Assembly: GCA_023229795.1 (NCBI GenBank)
Contig: JALNYP010000043.1
Coordinates: forward strand, 1-33,081
Origin: Syntrophobacterales bacterium
GTDB lineage: Bacteria > Desulfobacterota > Desulfobaccia > Desulfobaccales > 0-14-0-80-60-11
DNA length: 33,081 bases
Direction: 5' to 3'
This document shows positions 14,678 through 22,331 of this stretch, piece by piece. Under the pieces are notes generated by a model, which ran no database searches, was not told the origin of the DNA, and was given only the letters and a program-made list of their open reading frames with translations. A program made the translations under genes and the position numbers. Each line of letters starts with the position of its first letter. Position 1 is the first letter of the stretch.

Positions 14678-15664
14678 ATGGCAAGCACCCAACTCACCTT
14701 TGAGGACAACTCCCTGGCTCAGACTTTATACGGCGAGCATGGCAAACATTTGGCCATCGTCAGCCGCAGCCTGGGAGTGAAGCACCACGTGCGGGGCAAC
14801 CAGGTGACCCTGGAAGGACGGGAGGCGGACGTGCGCCTGGCCGAGCGGGCCCTCCAGGAACTTTATGGCCTGGTGCAAGCGGGCTACCCGGTTCTGGCCC
14901 AGGATGTGCAGTACACCATCAGGATTCTCCAGGACAAGGAGAGCGCCTCGGTCAAGGATATCTTCCTGGACACGGTGTATATTTCCGCTATGAAACGGCG
15001 CATCTCCCCCAAAAGCCTCAACCAGAAACGTTACATCGAGGCCATCCGCAGCCATGATATCGTATTCGGCGTCGGCCCGGCGGGAACCGGCAAGACTTAT
15101 CTGGCCATGGCCATGGCGGTGGCGGCCCTGATGCATAACGACTGCATCCGCATCGTGCTGGCCCGGCCGGCGGTGGAGGCCGGGGAAAAGCTGGGCTTTT
15201 TGCCGGGGGACCTGGCGGAGAAGGTCAATCCTTACTTGCGGCCGCTGTATGACGCCTTGCATGATATGATGGATTTCGAAAAGGCCACCCGGATGGTGCA
15301 GCGAGGCACCATCGAAGTGGCGCCCCTGGCGTTCATGCGGGGCCGGACCTTGAACGACTCCTTTGTCATCCTGGACGAGGCGCAGAACACCACGTCCGAG
15401 CAGATGATGATGTTTCTGACCCGTCTGGGCTTCGGTTCCAAGGCGGTGATCACCGGGGATGTGACCCAGATCGACCTGCCCCCAGGGGCGCCGTCAGGTC
15501 TGGTGGAGGCCCGGGACCTGCTCAAGGGGGTGGAGGGCATCGCCTTTGTCCACTTCACCGAGCGGGACGTGGTGCGCCATCCTCTGGTGCAGGACATTAT
15601 TCGGGCCTATGAGAGCCGGCGGACCCGTCGGGCCGGCTATGAGGAAAAACCTCCGGCAGCTTGA
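14678..15664 (+). CDS. phoH: PhoH family ATPase (YbeZ-like)
   Basis: A 328-residue PhoH/YbeZ protein, a P-loop ATPase linked to RNA metabolism and commonly encoded beside ybeY. An N-terminal KH-like region (residues 1-90) is followed by Walker A GPAGTGKT near residue 132, the ARPAVEAGEKLGFLPGDL loop, the Walker B-like ILDEAQNTT near 231, sensor GDVTQIDLP, and the FTERDVVRHPLVQDII ending. The start ATG has little Shine-Dalgarno match upstream, so it may be coupled to yjbQ translation. The HD phosphohydrolase and ybeY follow, as in many deltaproteobacteria. Confidence 0.94.
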   Translation: MASTQLTFEDNSLAQTLYGEHGKHLAIVSRSLGVKHHVRGNQVTLEGREADVRLAERALQELYGLVQAGYPVLAQDVQYTIRILQDKESASVKDIFLDTVYISAMKRRISPKSLNQKRYIEAIRSHDIVFGVGPAGTGKTYLAMAMAVAALMHNDCIRIVLARPAVEAGEKLGFLPGDLAEKVNPYLRPLYDALHDMMDFEKATRMVQRGTIEVAPLAFMRGRTLNDSFVILDEAQNTTSEQMMMFLTRLGFGSKAVITGDVTQIDLPPGAPSGLVEARDLLKGVEGIAFVHFTERDVVRHPLVQDIIRAYESRRTRRAGYEEKPPAA

Positions 15665-15716
15665 GAAAGCTGACGAGGGGAGCGCGGGCCCAGCGCCCGC
15701 ACCATCGGAGTACCTA

Positions 15717-18167
15717 ATGACTGAGAAAGAAGAGCGCAGCGCCATCTCCCGGATTTTCGGCATGGGACGCAGCCTGCGCGCCAGGTTGCCCAAGTCCTTG
15801 ATCAAGAAAGGGGTGCTGTCCCCCTCGCAGGACCGGTGGGCCAGGGTGGGGTTGCTCCTGGGGTTGAGCCTGGTTTTGGCCCTCCTCCTGTCACCGCGCA
15901 TGTCGGAACCGCTGGGCAAATATCACGTCGGCGACGTGGCCCGGGAAAACGCCAAGGCCACCGGCGAATTTCTGGTGGAAGACGTGGAGACCACGGCCAA
16001 GAAGCAGCAAGAGCTGATGACCCGGATGCCGCCGGTCTTTGACTTGCAGGAGCAGTTAGCGGATCAGGTGCAGCAGCGGCTGCAGAAGGCCATGGACTAC
16101 ATGCGGCGAATTTCCCAGGAAGCCGTGCCGCCGCTCCCGGGGGACCCGCGATCGGGCAGCAAGAAAGCTCAAGCCAAACCCGCGGTGCCGTATAGAGTCC
16201 TCCTGGAGCATAAGTCCGAATTCGACCAGATCCTGGGGGTGACCATCCCCAGGCCCACCTTCCACCTCCTGGCCAAAGCCGATTTTTCCCCCTACCTGGA
16301 AGCCATGATCAGCCAGGTGCTGACCCAGTTTTTCAACCAGGGGATCATCAGCACCCGTACCACCCTGCAGCCCGAGCCTCGGGAGATCACCGTGCGGCGC
16401 CTGCCATCCCTCAAGGAACGGGTAGAGCGCCCGCCTTATCCGTTTATCGAGCTGGATGAGGGACGGAAATCCGCGGCGGGATATTGCCGGGATATTGCCG
16501 TGGAGGTGTCGCCCGCCGACCGGTGGCTGGTCTGCGATATGACCCAGGCCTTGCTGATTCCCAATGTCGGCCCCAACTGGGCCGAAACCCATGAACGCCA
16601 GCAAGCCCGCCTGAAGGAATTAAAGCCGGTCTATTTCAAGGTCAAACGGGGCGAGATGCTGGTCAGGGAAGGCGAGCGCATCACGCCGCTGCACCTGGTG
16701 AAATTGCAGGCCCAGAGCAAGATTTACCCCCGCAGCCGGGGCTTCCTCATCTTTATGGGGATTTTTCTGTGTCTCACCGTCCTCCTGGGGATCTCCTACC
16801 AACTGGCGCGGATCGCCCTGCGGCAGTTTTCCACCCGCCTGCGGGATCTGGCCTTTGTGGCGGCCTTGCTGGTGGCCAGCACCCTCTTGAACAAGAGCCT
16901 CCTGGTATTGGGAGACAATCTCACCAGGAACCTTTCCCTGGTGGGCCTAAACCTGGTGTACATCCTGCCCCAAGGCCTGGCCCCCATCTTTGCCGCCATG
17001 TTCCTGGGACTGGAGACTGGGGTGGGGGTGGCCTTCCTCAGCGCCACCTTCACCGCCCTGGTGCTGGTGGATAAACCCTTCCCCCTGTTCATCTACCTGG
17101 TCATCGCCGGCTTGATGGGCGTCTGGGGCGTGAAAAATTGCCGCCGCCGCAGCGCCTTGATCCAGACCGGCCTGTTTATCGGCCTGGCCAACATGGTCCT
17201 GGTAACGGCCTTTAAATTGCTGGAGTATCCCTTCACCGTCAACGACCTGTTGGTGGGGGAGATCATCGCGCTGAGCGGCGGGGTGCTCACCGGCATTCTG
17301 GCCCTGGGGCTGACCCCCATCATGGAGTCGTTGTTCCGCTACTCTTCCAATATCCGGCTGCTGGAACTCTTGAATCTGGATCAGCCCATGCTCAAGGAGC
17401 TGATGCTCATTGCGCCGGGGACCTATCATCACTCCATGGTGGTGGGCCAGATGGTGGAAGCCGCGGCCGAGACCATCGGGGCCAACCCCATGCTGGCCAA
17501 GGCTGCGGCTTACTACCACGATATCGGCAAGAGCAAGAAGCCCGCTTATTTCGTGGAAAACCAGATGAACGGCGAAAACAAGCACGAGAAGCTGGCCCCC
17601 TCCATGAGCAGTCTGATCCTCATCTCCCATGTCAAGGACGGGGTGGATCTGGCCCGGAAAAACCAACTGGGTGAAGGCATCGCCGAGATCATCCGCCAGC
17701 ACCACGGCACCAATCTGATCAGCTATTTCTACCACAAGGCCAAGACCCAGGCGGCCAATCCCAACCAGGTGAATATCGAGGATTACCGCTATCCGGGCCC
17801 GCGGCCCCAGACCAAGGAAGCCGGGCTGGTGTTGTTGGCAGACCAGGTGGAAGCCGCCTCCCGGACCTTGACGGACCCCACCCCGGCGCGCATCCAGGGG
17901 ATGGTCCAGAAGATCGTCAACAACGTTTTTGCCGACGGCCAGTTGGATGAATGCGAACTCACCTTGAAGGATCTCCATCACATCGCCCGGAGCTTCAACA
18001 AGATCCTGAGCGGCATCTTTCATCAGCGCATCCAATACCCCCAGGCGGTGGACAAGAAGAAAGCCCATGAAGATCTGGATAAACAACCGCCAAAGAAAAA
18101 CGGTCATAAATCAGGAGAAACTCCGGAAAAAAGCCGCGAAGATCTTAAGCGCCTCGGGATGGCCTAA
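15717..18167 (+). CDS. pgpH: membrane HD phosphohydrolase, PgpH/7TMR-HDED type (probable cyclic-di-AMP phosphodiesterase)
   Basis: 816 residues from ATG 15717, chosen because GGAG lies seven bases upstream and the family begins near here; the open frame extends back into phoH. A first membrane helix (VGLLLGLSLVLALLLS, about residues 43-60) is followed by a large extracytoplasmic 7TMR-HDED domain (about 65-335). A bundle of six or seven membrane helices follows (about 340-540), then a cytoplasmic HD domain. The HD domain shows TYHHSM near 570, YYHDIGK near 599, RQHHGT near 661 and LADQVEAASRTL. In Listeria PgpH this architecture hydrolyses cyclic di-AMP; that activity is inferred here. The last 101 bases overlap ybeY. 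Confidence 0.9.
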   Translation: MTEKEERSAISRIFGMGRSLRARLPKSLIKKGVLSPSQDRWARVGLLLGLSLVLALLLSPRMSEPLGKYHVGDVARENAKATGEFLVEDVETTAKKQQELMTRMPPVFDLQEQLADQVQQRLQKAMDYMRRISQEAVPPLPGDPRSGSKKAQAKPAVPYRVLLEHKSEFDQILGVTIPRPTFHLLAKADFSPYLEAMISQVLTQFFNQGIISTRTTLQPEPREITVRRLPSLKERVERPPYPFIELDEGRKSAAGYCRDIAVEVSPADRWLVCDMTQALLIPNVGPNWAETHERQQARLKELKPVYFKVKRGEMLVREGERITPLHLVKLQAQSKIYPRSRGFLIFMGIFLCLTVLLGISYQLARIALRQFSTRLRDLAFVAALLVASTLLNKSLLVLGDNLTRNLSLVGLNLVYILPQGLAPIFAAMFLGLETGVGVAFLSATFTALVLVDKPFPLFIYLVIAGLMGVWGVKNCRRRSALIQTGLFIGLANMVLVTAFKLLEYPFTVNDLLVGEIIALSGGVLTGILALGLTPIMESLFRYSSNIRLLELLNLDQPMLKELMLIAPGTYHHSMVVGQMVEAAAETIGANPMLAKAAAYYHDIGKSKKPAYFVENQMNGENKHEKLAPSMSSLILISHVKDGVDLARKNQLGEGIAEIIRQHHGTNLISYFYHKAKTQAANPNQVNIEDYRYPGPRPQTKEAGLVLLADQVEAASRTLTDPTPARIQGMVQKIVNNVFADGQLDECELTLKDLHHIARSFNKILSGIFHQRIQYPQAVDKKKAHEDLDKQPPKKNGHKSGETPEKSREDLKRLGMA

Positions 18168-18555
18168 GGCCGAGCTCAGCCTCACTCTGATCAATGACCG
18201 GGCCATGGCGCGCCTGAACCGGGACACCTTCGGGCGCCGCGGCCCCACCAACGTCATCAGCTTTCCCCTGGACGCGGCGCCAGCCGCCGAGGAACCGAGC
18301 CCCATTGCGGCCAGCGGCGCGGCGGGCCCGCCGCCGTCTCTGGGAGAAGTGGTGATATCGCTCGAGACCACCCGCCGCCAGGCCGAGGAATTTGCCTGGC
18401 CCTGGCAAGAACTCCTCGATTTTTTTCTGATTCACGGTATATTACACCTGTTGGGCTACGACCACGAAGACCCTGCGGCCGAAACGCGCATGACGGCCCG
18501 GACCTGGGAACTGATGAGCCTGCTGTACCCCGGGCGGTCGTGGGACCTGGAATAA
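18067..18555 (+). CDS. ybeY: endoribonuclease / rRNA maturation factor YbeY
   Basis: YbeY is a zinc-dependent factor in 16S rRNA 3' maturation and ribosome quality control. The 162-residue protein has the first strand KIWINNRQ, the ELSLTLINDRAMARLNRDTFGRRGPTNVISFPLD core, LGEVVISLE, and the zinc motif HGILHLLGYDHE starting near residue 123. An Ala/Pro/Gly-rich insert of about 20 residues (near 70-90) sits between VISFP and LGEVVIS, where most homologues have a short loop. The ATG at 18067 is inside the end of pgpH (101-base overlap), but the conserved first strand requires this start or one very close. Confidence 0.93.
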   Translation: MKIWINNRQRKTVINQEKLRKKAAKILSASGWPKAELSLTLINDRAMARLNRDTFGRRGPTNVISFPLDAAPAAEEPSPIAASGAAGPPPSLGEVVISLETTRRQAEEFAWPWQELLDFFLIHGILHLLGYDHEDPAAETRMTARTWELMSLLYPGRSWDLE

Positions 18556-18627
18556 GCTGCCTCTGGGCAGGAAAATCCCGTCTGGCCCGCCATTCACCAG
18601 GGGGGAATCAATAGATTGAACATGAAG

Positions 18628-18648
18628 TTCCCCTTGGCCAGGGGGGAA
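18628..18648. repeat. palindromic repeat (CCCC...GGGG family)
   Basis: TTCCCC at 18628-18633 pairs with GGGGAA at 18643-18648 around a TTGGCCA core. A partial copy (ACCAGGGGGGAATC) precedes it near 18596-18609. It resembles the palindromes at 31564-31585 and 32957-33048, so it probably belongs to a dispersed repeat family. It lies between ybeY and pdxJ and has no T-run. Confidence 0.5.
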
Positions 18649-18686
18649 TTTCACCGTGATTTTTATTATGGGAAGGAGAAAACCGC

Positions 18687-19403
18687 GTGCCCCGACTGGA
18701 AGTAAACGTAGATCACGTGGCCACCCTGCGCCAGGCCCGCCTCATCGATGAACCGGACCCGGTAACGGCCGCGGCCCTGGCGGAATTGGCCGGCGCCGAC
18801 GGCATCATCGTGCACCTCAGGGAGGACCGGCGCCATATCCAGGACCGGGACCTCGAACTCCTGCGCCAGACCGTCAAGACCCGCCTCAACCTGGAAATGG
18901 GCGCGACCACGGAGTTGCTGACCATTGCCCGGGAGGTCAAGCCCGACCTGGTTACCCTGGTGCCGGAGAATCGCCAGGAGCTGACCACCGAAGGGGGCCT
19001 GGAAGTGGCGGGAAATCTCCCGTTCCTGAAAAATTATGTGCAAGACCTGAAGGAAGTGGGGCTGCGGGTCAGCCTGTTTGTGGACCCGCTGAACCTGCAG
19101 ATCGACGCGGCCAAGGACGCGGGAGCCGAGTGGGTGGAGTTGCACACCGGCACCTACGCCGACGCCCTGACCCGGGCCGAAGCCACCCGGCTCTTTCAGG
19201 AATTGCTCAACGCGGCCCGGCACGCCCGCAGCCTGGGACTCAAGGTGAAGTGCGGCCACGGCCTCAACTACCGGAACATCAAGCCCTTCCGGGGCCGGGA
19301 GGAATTCGCCGAGTTCTCCATCGGGCATGCCATCATGGCCCGGGCCATCCTGGTGGGCATCGAGCGGGCGGTTCGAGAGATGGTGGCATTGATCAGGTGG
19401 TGA
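18687..19403 (+). CDS. pdxJ: pyridoxine 5'-phosphate synthase PdxJ
   Basis: PdxJ condenses 1-deoxyxylulose 5-phosphate with 3-amino-2-oxopropyl phosphate to give pyridoxine 5'-phosphate. The 238-residue TIM barrel shows LEVNVDHVATLRQAR at the N-terminus, HLREDRRHIQDRDL, the catalytic-Glu strand LNLEMG, WVELHTGTYA and KCGHGLNYRN with the conserved His. The start is GTG at 18687 with AAGGAG eight bases upstream. It follows ybeY after 131 bases containing a palindromic repeat. Confidence 0.96.
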   Translation: MPRLEVNVDHVATLRQARLIDEPDPVTAAALAELAGADGIIVHLREDRRHIQDRDLELLRQTVKTRLNLEMGATTELLTIAREVKPDLVTLVPENRQELTTEGGLEVAGNLPFLKNYVQDLKEVGLRVSLFVDPLNLQIDAAKDAGAEWVELHTGTYADALTRAEATRLFQELLNAARHARSLGLKVKCGHGLNYRNIKPFRGREEFAEFSIGHAIMARAILVGIERAVREMVALIRW

Positions 19404-19410
19404 TATAGCC

Positions 19411-19438
19411 GTCAGCTATCAGCGGTCAGCTATCAGCC
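19411..19438. repeat. tandem 14-base repeat
   Basis: Two adjacent copies, GTCAGCTATCAGCG and GTCAGCTATCAGCC, directly after pdxJ. Short GCTATCAGC-type repeats are common intergenic sequence in this kind of genome. No function is visible. Confidence 0.7.
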
Positions 19439-19479
19439 AAAGCTGCAGATTGCGGAAGTGCAGCAAGGACCGAGGAAAA

Positions 19480-20016
19480 ATGGATAAGCCTAATCGCCTC
19501 GACGAAAAACCAGAAAGAGAGCAGATGAAATCCCTCTCTTTCGGCATGGTCAGCGCTCTCAGCCGGCAGCTGGCGGATCAAGGGTTTGGTCAGCAGCCCA
19601 TTGACATCGTGGAAGCCCTGGTTTTTGCCATGTTTATCGTCGCGGATACGTATTCTTTGACTAAAGCCGAAAAGGACAAGGCCATTGAAGTAATAAATGG
19701 TTTTTATGATGATATGCAAAACCATTTTATTCAGAAGATCATCATCAGGGATCATCAAATTACCGATGCGGCCGAGATTCAGGCGGTCTCCGATAAATTT
19801 TATGATCTGAGCAGGGCCAGATTTGCGCAGTACGGGGAAAAATTCAAACAGGATATTTCCGACCCCATGGCCCTGTCCTGCCCGACCACAGTGAGCTACC
19901 TGTTGGATAACCTGTTTATCCAACCCTTGAATAACGAAGAGAAATTGCAATTGCTGGGCGCAGTGTCGGATCAAGTCCTCTCTTTCTGGACCGGCTGCGT
20001 GCAGAATTTCAAATAG
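19480..20016 (+). CDS. hypothetical protein, 178 residues
   Basis: An intact frame I do not recognise. ATG 19480 is chosen because GAGGAA lies just upstream; the frame is open back to 19450. The product is predicted to be soluble and mostly helical (ADQGFGQQPIDIVEALVFAMFIVADTYSLTKAEKDKAIEVINGFYDDM). It has no signal peptide and no catalytic signature. Its two Cys residues, near the C-terminus (DPMALSC, WTGCVQNF), are not in a metal motif. It stands between pdxJ and the PHP gene in the same direction. Composition is slightly more AT-rich than its neighbours. Confidence 0.75.
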   Translation: MDKPNRLDEKPEREQMKSLSFGMVSALSRQLADQGFGQQPIDIVEALVFAMFIVADTYSLTKAEKDKAIEVINGFYDDMQNHFIQKIIIRDHQITDAAEIQAVSDKFYDLSRARFAQYGEKFKQDISDPMALSCPTTVSYLLDNLFIQPLNNEEKLQLLGAVSDQVLSFWTGCVQNFK

Positions 20017-20104
20017 ATTTTAGGTTGTCGCAGGTATAGCCGCTTTCTGAGTACGGGTTTGGAAACGAGGGAAAGAACTTTAATCAGGGAAAATTCTTCA
20101 AACT

Positions 20105-20971
20105 ATGAAATATATCGACTTGCACGTTCATTCGACCGCCTCGGACGGTTCGTTTGCGCCGGCGGAGGTGGTGCGGCAGGCTAAAGCAGGGGGCCTCACG
20201 GCCATGGCCCTCACCGATCACGATACGGTGGACGGGTTGGCCGAGGCCGTGGCCGCGGGGGACCGGGAGGGGGTGGAAGTTATCCCCGGGGTGGAGATCA
20301 GCGCCCAGTGTCCCGGCGGCACCATGCACATCCTGGGGCTGTTCGTGGACTACCACGACGGCCGGCTGGACGAACGCCTGGCGGTGCTGAAACAGGCCCG
20401 GATCGACCGCAACCCCCAAATCATCAAAAAGCTGAATGACCTGAACATTCCCATCACCATGGCCCGGGTGGAGGAAATCTCCGGCGGCGGCCAGGTGGGA
20501 CGGCCCCACATCGCCCGGGCCCTCATGGAAGCCGGCTATGTCACCAGCATCCAGCAGGCCTTCGATATCTTCCTGCGCAAGGGCGGCAAGGCTTACGTGT
20601 CCAAGTACCGGTTTCCTCCGGCAGAGGCCCTGACCATGATCCGGGAGTCGAAAGGCATCCCGGTGCTGGCCCACCCCTTTACCCTGGGGCTGGGCTCGGC
20701 ATTCGCGTTGAAGAACCTGCTGATCGAGCTGAAGGGCCAGGGGTTGGCGGGGATCGAGGTTTTTTATTCGGAGCACACCCCGGAGCAGGAAGCCCTCTAC
20801 CTGAAGCTGGCGCGGGAGTTGGACCTTCTGATCACCGGAGGCTCGGACTACCACGGCCTCAACAAGCCGGAAATCACCCTGGGGTCCATGGCTTCCCAGA
20901 AGAAACTTACCTATAAGCTGGTGGAAGCCCTGAAGGCCTGGCGCCGGCGGGAATTTAAGCTCTCAGACTAA
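20105..20971 (+). CDS. PHP domain phosphoesterase (RNase AM/YciV-like)
   Basis: A 288-residue PHP-family metal-dependent phosphoesterase. The four metal motifs are visible: DLHVHSTASDGS at the start, LTDHDTVDG, the PGVEISA strand, and AHPF plus GSDYHG near the C-terminus. The insert domain with GGQVGRPHIARALMEAGYV is typical of the YciV/Cv1693 group, which includes 3',5'-nucleoside bisphosphate phosphatase and RNase AM (5'-3' trimming of rRNA ends). Either activity is possible. The ATG at 20105 has only a distant AGGG, but the first strand KYIDLHVHS fixes the start. Confidence 0.9.
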   Translation: MKYIDLHVHSTASDGSFAPAEVVRQAKAGGLTAMALTDHDTVDGLAEAVAAGDREGVEVIPGVEISAQCPGGTMHILGLFVDYHDGRLDERLAVLKQARIDRNPQIIKKLNDLNIPITMARVEEISGGGQVGRPHIARALMEAGYVTSIQQAFDIFLRKGGKAYVSKYRFPPAEALTMIRESKGIPVLAHPFTLGLGSAFALKNLLIELKGQGLAGIEVFYSEHTPEQEALYLKLARELDLLITGGSDYHGLNKPEITLGSMASQKKLTYKLVEALKAWRRREFKLSD

Positions 20972-21007
20972 CCGCGCCGCCTGGCGGGTTCTTTGTCAGG
21001 TATTAAA

Positions 21008-21038
21008 GATTGACAATCACCTGAACTTGAGGTAAAAA
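21008..21038 (+). promoter_or_regulatory. promoter with overlapping palindrome upstream of cbiM
   Basis: TTGACA (21010-21015), a 17-base spacer and TAAAAA (21033-21038) form a sigma70-like promoter. The -35 lies inside the palindrome GATTGACAATC (21008-21018), and TTGAGG follows just before the -10. The same palindrome, TTGAGG and an AAAATTAA tail recur upstream of the His-rich peptide gene at 23948. This suggests a shared operator, possibly for a metal-responsive repressor; that role is inference. Confidence 0.5.
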
Positions 21039-21047
21039 AAATTAACG

Positions 21048-21144
21048 CCGGGGACGAACTCCGGGAAGCGCAAATCCCAGCAATATTGAGAAAGCCACGA
21101 AGGCAGCGGGTGTCAGAAGGCCCCGGTTATTCGCGGCTTTTTTT
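21048..21144 (+). promoter_or_regulatory. structured cbiM leader ending in a terminator (possible attenuator or riboswitch)
   Basis: AAAGCCACGAA (21091-21101) pairs, with one A-C mismatch, with TTCGCGGCTTT (21130-21140), and the T-run is at 21138-21144. This is a Rho-independent terminator lying about 80 bases before the cbiM ATG. CCGGGG (21048-21053) can pair with CCCCGG (21121-21126), which sits in the terminator loop. That pairing would cross the terminator stem, so the two look mutually exclusive. If the promoter at 21010 is used, this lies in the cbiM leader. It could instead simply end the PHP transcript. It does not match the cobalamin riboswitch core. Confidence 0.45.
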
Positions 21145-21225
21145 GTGCCATCAGGGGTGGAGTCTATTGCAGGCAGCGCCAAGCGCGGGCCTCTTCCCTG
21201 GGGGGCGTTTTCAAGGAGATTTCTC

Positions 21226-22251
21226 ATGCACATGGCGGACGCATTAATTTCGCCGGCGGTGGGCGGCACGATGTGGGCGGCCACCGCGGGCCTCACGTAT
21301 TACAGCGCCAAGAAACTCCGGGATAACCTGGATGATCGCCGGGTCCCGTTGATGGGGGTTTTGGGAGCCTTTATCTTTGCGGCCCAGATGATCAATTTCA
21401 CCATTCCCGGCACCGGTTCCAGCGGCCATCTGGGCGGGGGCATGATCCTGGCCATCTTGCTGGGGCCATACGCCGCGTTCCTGACCATGGCCTCCATCCT
21501 TACGGTGCAGGCCCTGTTTTTTGCCGATGGCGGTCTTTTGGCTCTGGGGTGTAATATCTTCAATCTCGGCTTTTTTCCCTGTTTTATTGCGTATCCTTTC
21601 TTCTATCGGAAAATCGTGGGAGGGAACCTGACCCGAGGGCGGATCGTGCTGGGAGCCATGCTGGCTGCCATTGTCGCGCTCCAACTGGGCGCTTTCGGCG
21701 TGGTGCTCGAAACCTGGGGCTCAGGCATTTCGGAGCTGACTTTTAAGACCTTCGTCCTGATGATGCAGCCTATCCATCTGGCCATCGGCGTGGTCGAGGG
21801 CCTGGTCACCGCCGCGGTGGTCACTTTTATCGCCCAGGCGCGGCCCGAAATCCTGGCCGCGGCTCCAGCCGGGCTGGACCAAGGCCCGGGTTTCAAGAAA
21901 GTCCTGGCCGCGCTGATTCTGGTGGCGGTGGTCACCGGCGGGGCGCTGTCCTGGTTTGCCTCCACCCACCCGGACGGCCTGGAGTGGTCCATAGCCCAGG
22001 TCACCGGCAAGGAGGAACTCAGCGCGCCGGAGCAGGGCCTGCATGGGGTGATGGCCTGGATTCAAGAGAAGACCGCAATCATGCCGGACTACAACTTTGC
22101 CAAGGAGGACAAGGCCGAGCCGGCCAAGGGCGAGGCCTGGCCCGAGGTCAACGCCGGGACCTCCATGGCGGGGATGGTCGGCATCTTGTTGACCCTGACC
22201 CTGGCCGGATTGATCGGGCTGGGGCTGAAACGCTATTACCATAAGGGATAG
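21226..22251 (+). CDS. cbiM: nickel/cobalt ECF transporter substrate-binding permease CbiM/NikM with fused PDGLE domain
   Basis: The substrate-specific membrane subunit of an ECF-type Ni/Co importer. ATG 21226 is chosen because CbiM/NikM proteins must begin exactly MHM, the N-terminal metal ligand; AAGGAG lies seven bases before it. Further family marks are HMADALISPAVGG, the IPGTGSSGHLGGG loop with a metal-binding His, and MQPIHLAIGVVEGLVTA. Six or so membrane helices fill residues 10-220. The C-terminal part has a helix (KVLAALILVAVVTGGAL), the motif PDGLE, and a last helix (GIVGILLTLTLAGLIGL-like). This PDGLE/CbiN-like part replaces a separate small subunit. 341 residues. Ni versus Co cannot be decided from sequence. 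Confidence 0.93.
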   Translation: MHMADALISPAVGGTMWAATAGLTYYSAKKLRDNLDDRRVPLMGVLGAFIFAAQMINFTIPGTGSSGHLGGGMILAILLGPYAAFLTMASILTVQALFFADGGLLALGCNIFNLGFFPCFIAYPFFYRKIVGGNLTRGRIVLGAMLAAIVALQLGAFGVVLETWGSGISELTFKTFVLMMQPIHLAIGVVEGLVTAAVVTFIAQARPEILAAAPAGLDQGPGFKKVLAALILVAVVTGGALSWFASTHPDGLEWSIAQVTGKEELSAPEQGLHGVMAWIQEKTAIMPDYNFAKEDKAEPAKGEAWPEVNAGTSMAGMVGILLTLTLAGLIGLGLKRYYHKG

Positions 22252-22282
22252 CGCCCGTTTCCAGCGGACGGAAAACTTTGCC

Positions 22283-22317
22283 GGGGGGATAGGCCGGATG
22301 GCGGCCTCCCCCCTTTT
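22283..22317 (+). terminator. strong hairpin between cbiM and cbiQ
   Basis: GGGGGG (22283-22288) pairs with CCCCCC (22308-22313), and AGGCC (22291-22295) pairs with GGCCT (22303-22307). TTTT follows. It looks like an intra-operon terminator or mRNA-stabilising hairpin that could make cbiM more abundant than cbiQO. Confidence 0.55.
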
Positions 22318-22331
22318 ATTGACGGCCTGAT

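Noticed and set aside
21046..21140. Cobalamin riboswitch before cbiM
   Set aside because: GGGAA..AAATCCC gives a passing likeness, but the conserved GCCACTG box and the rest of the core are missing.
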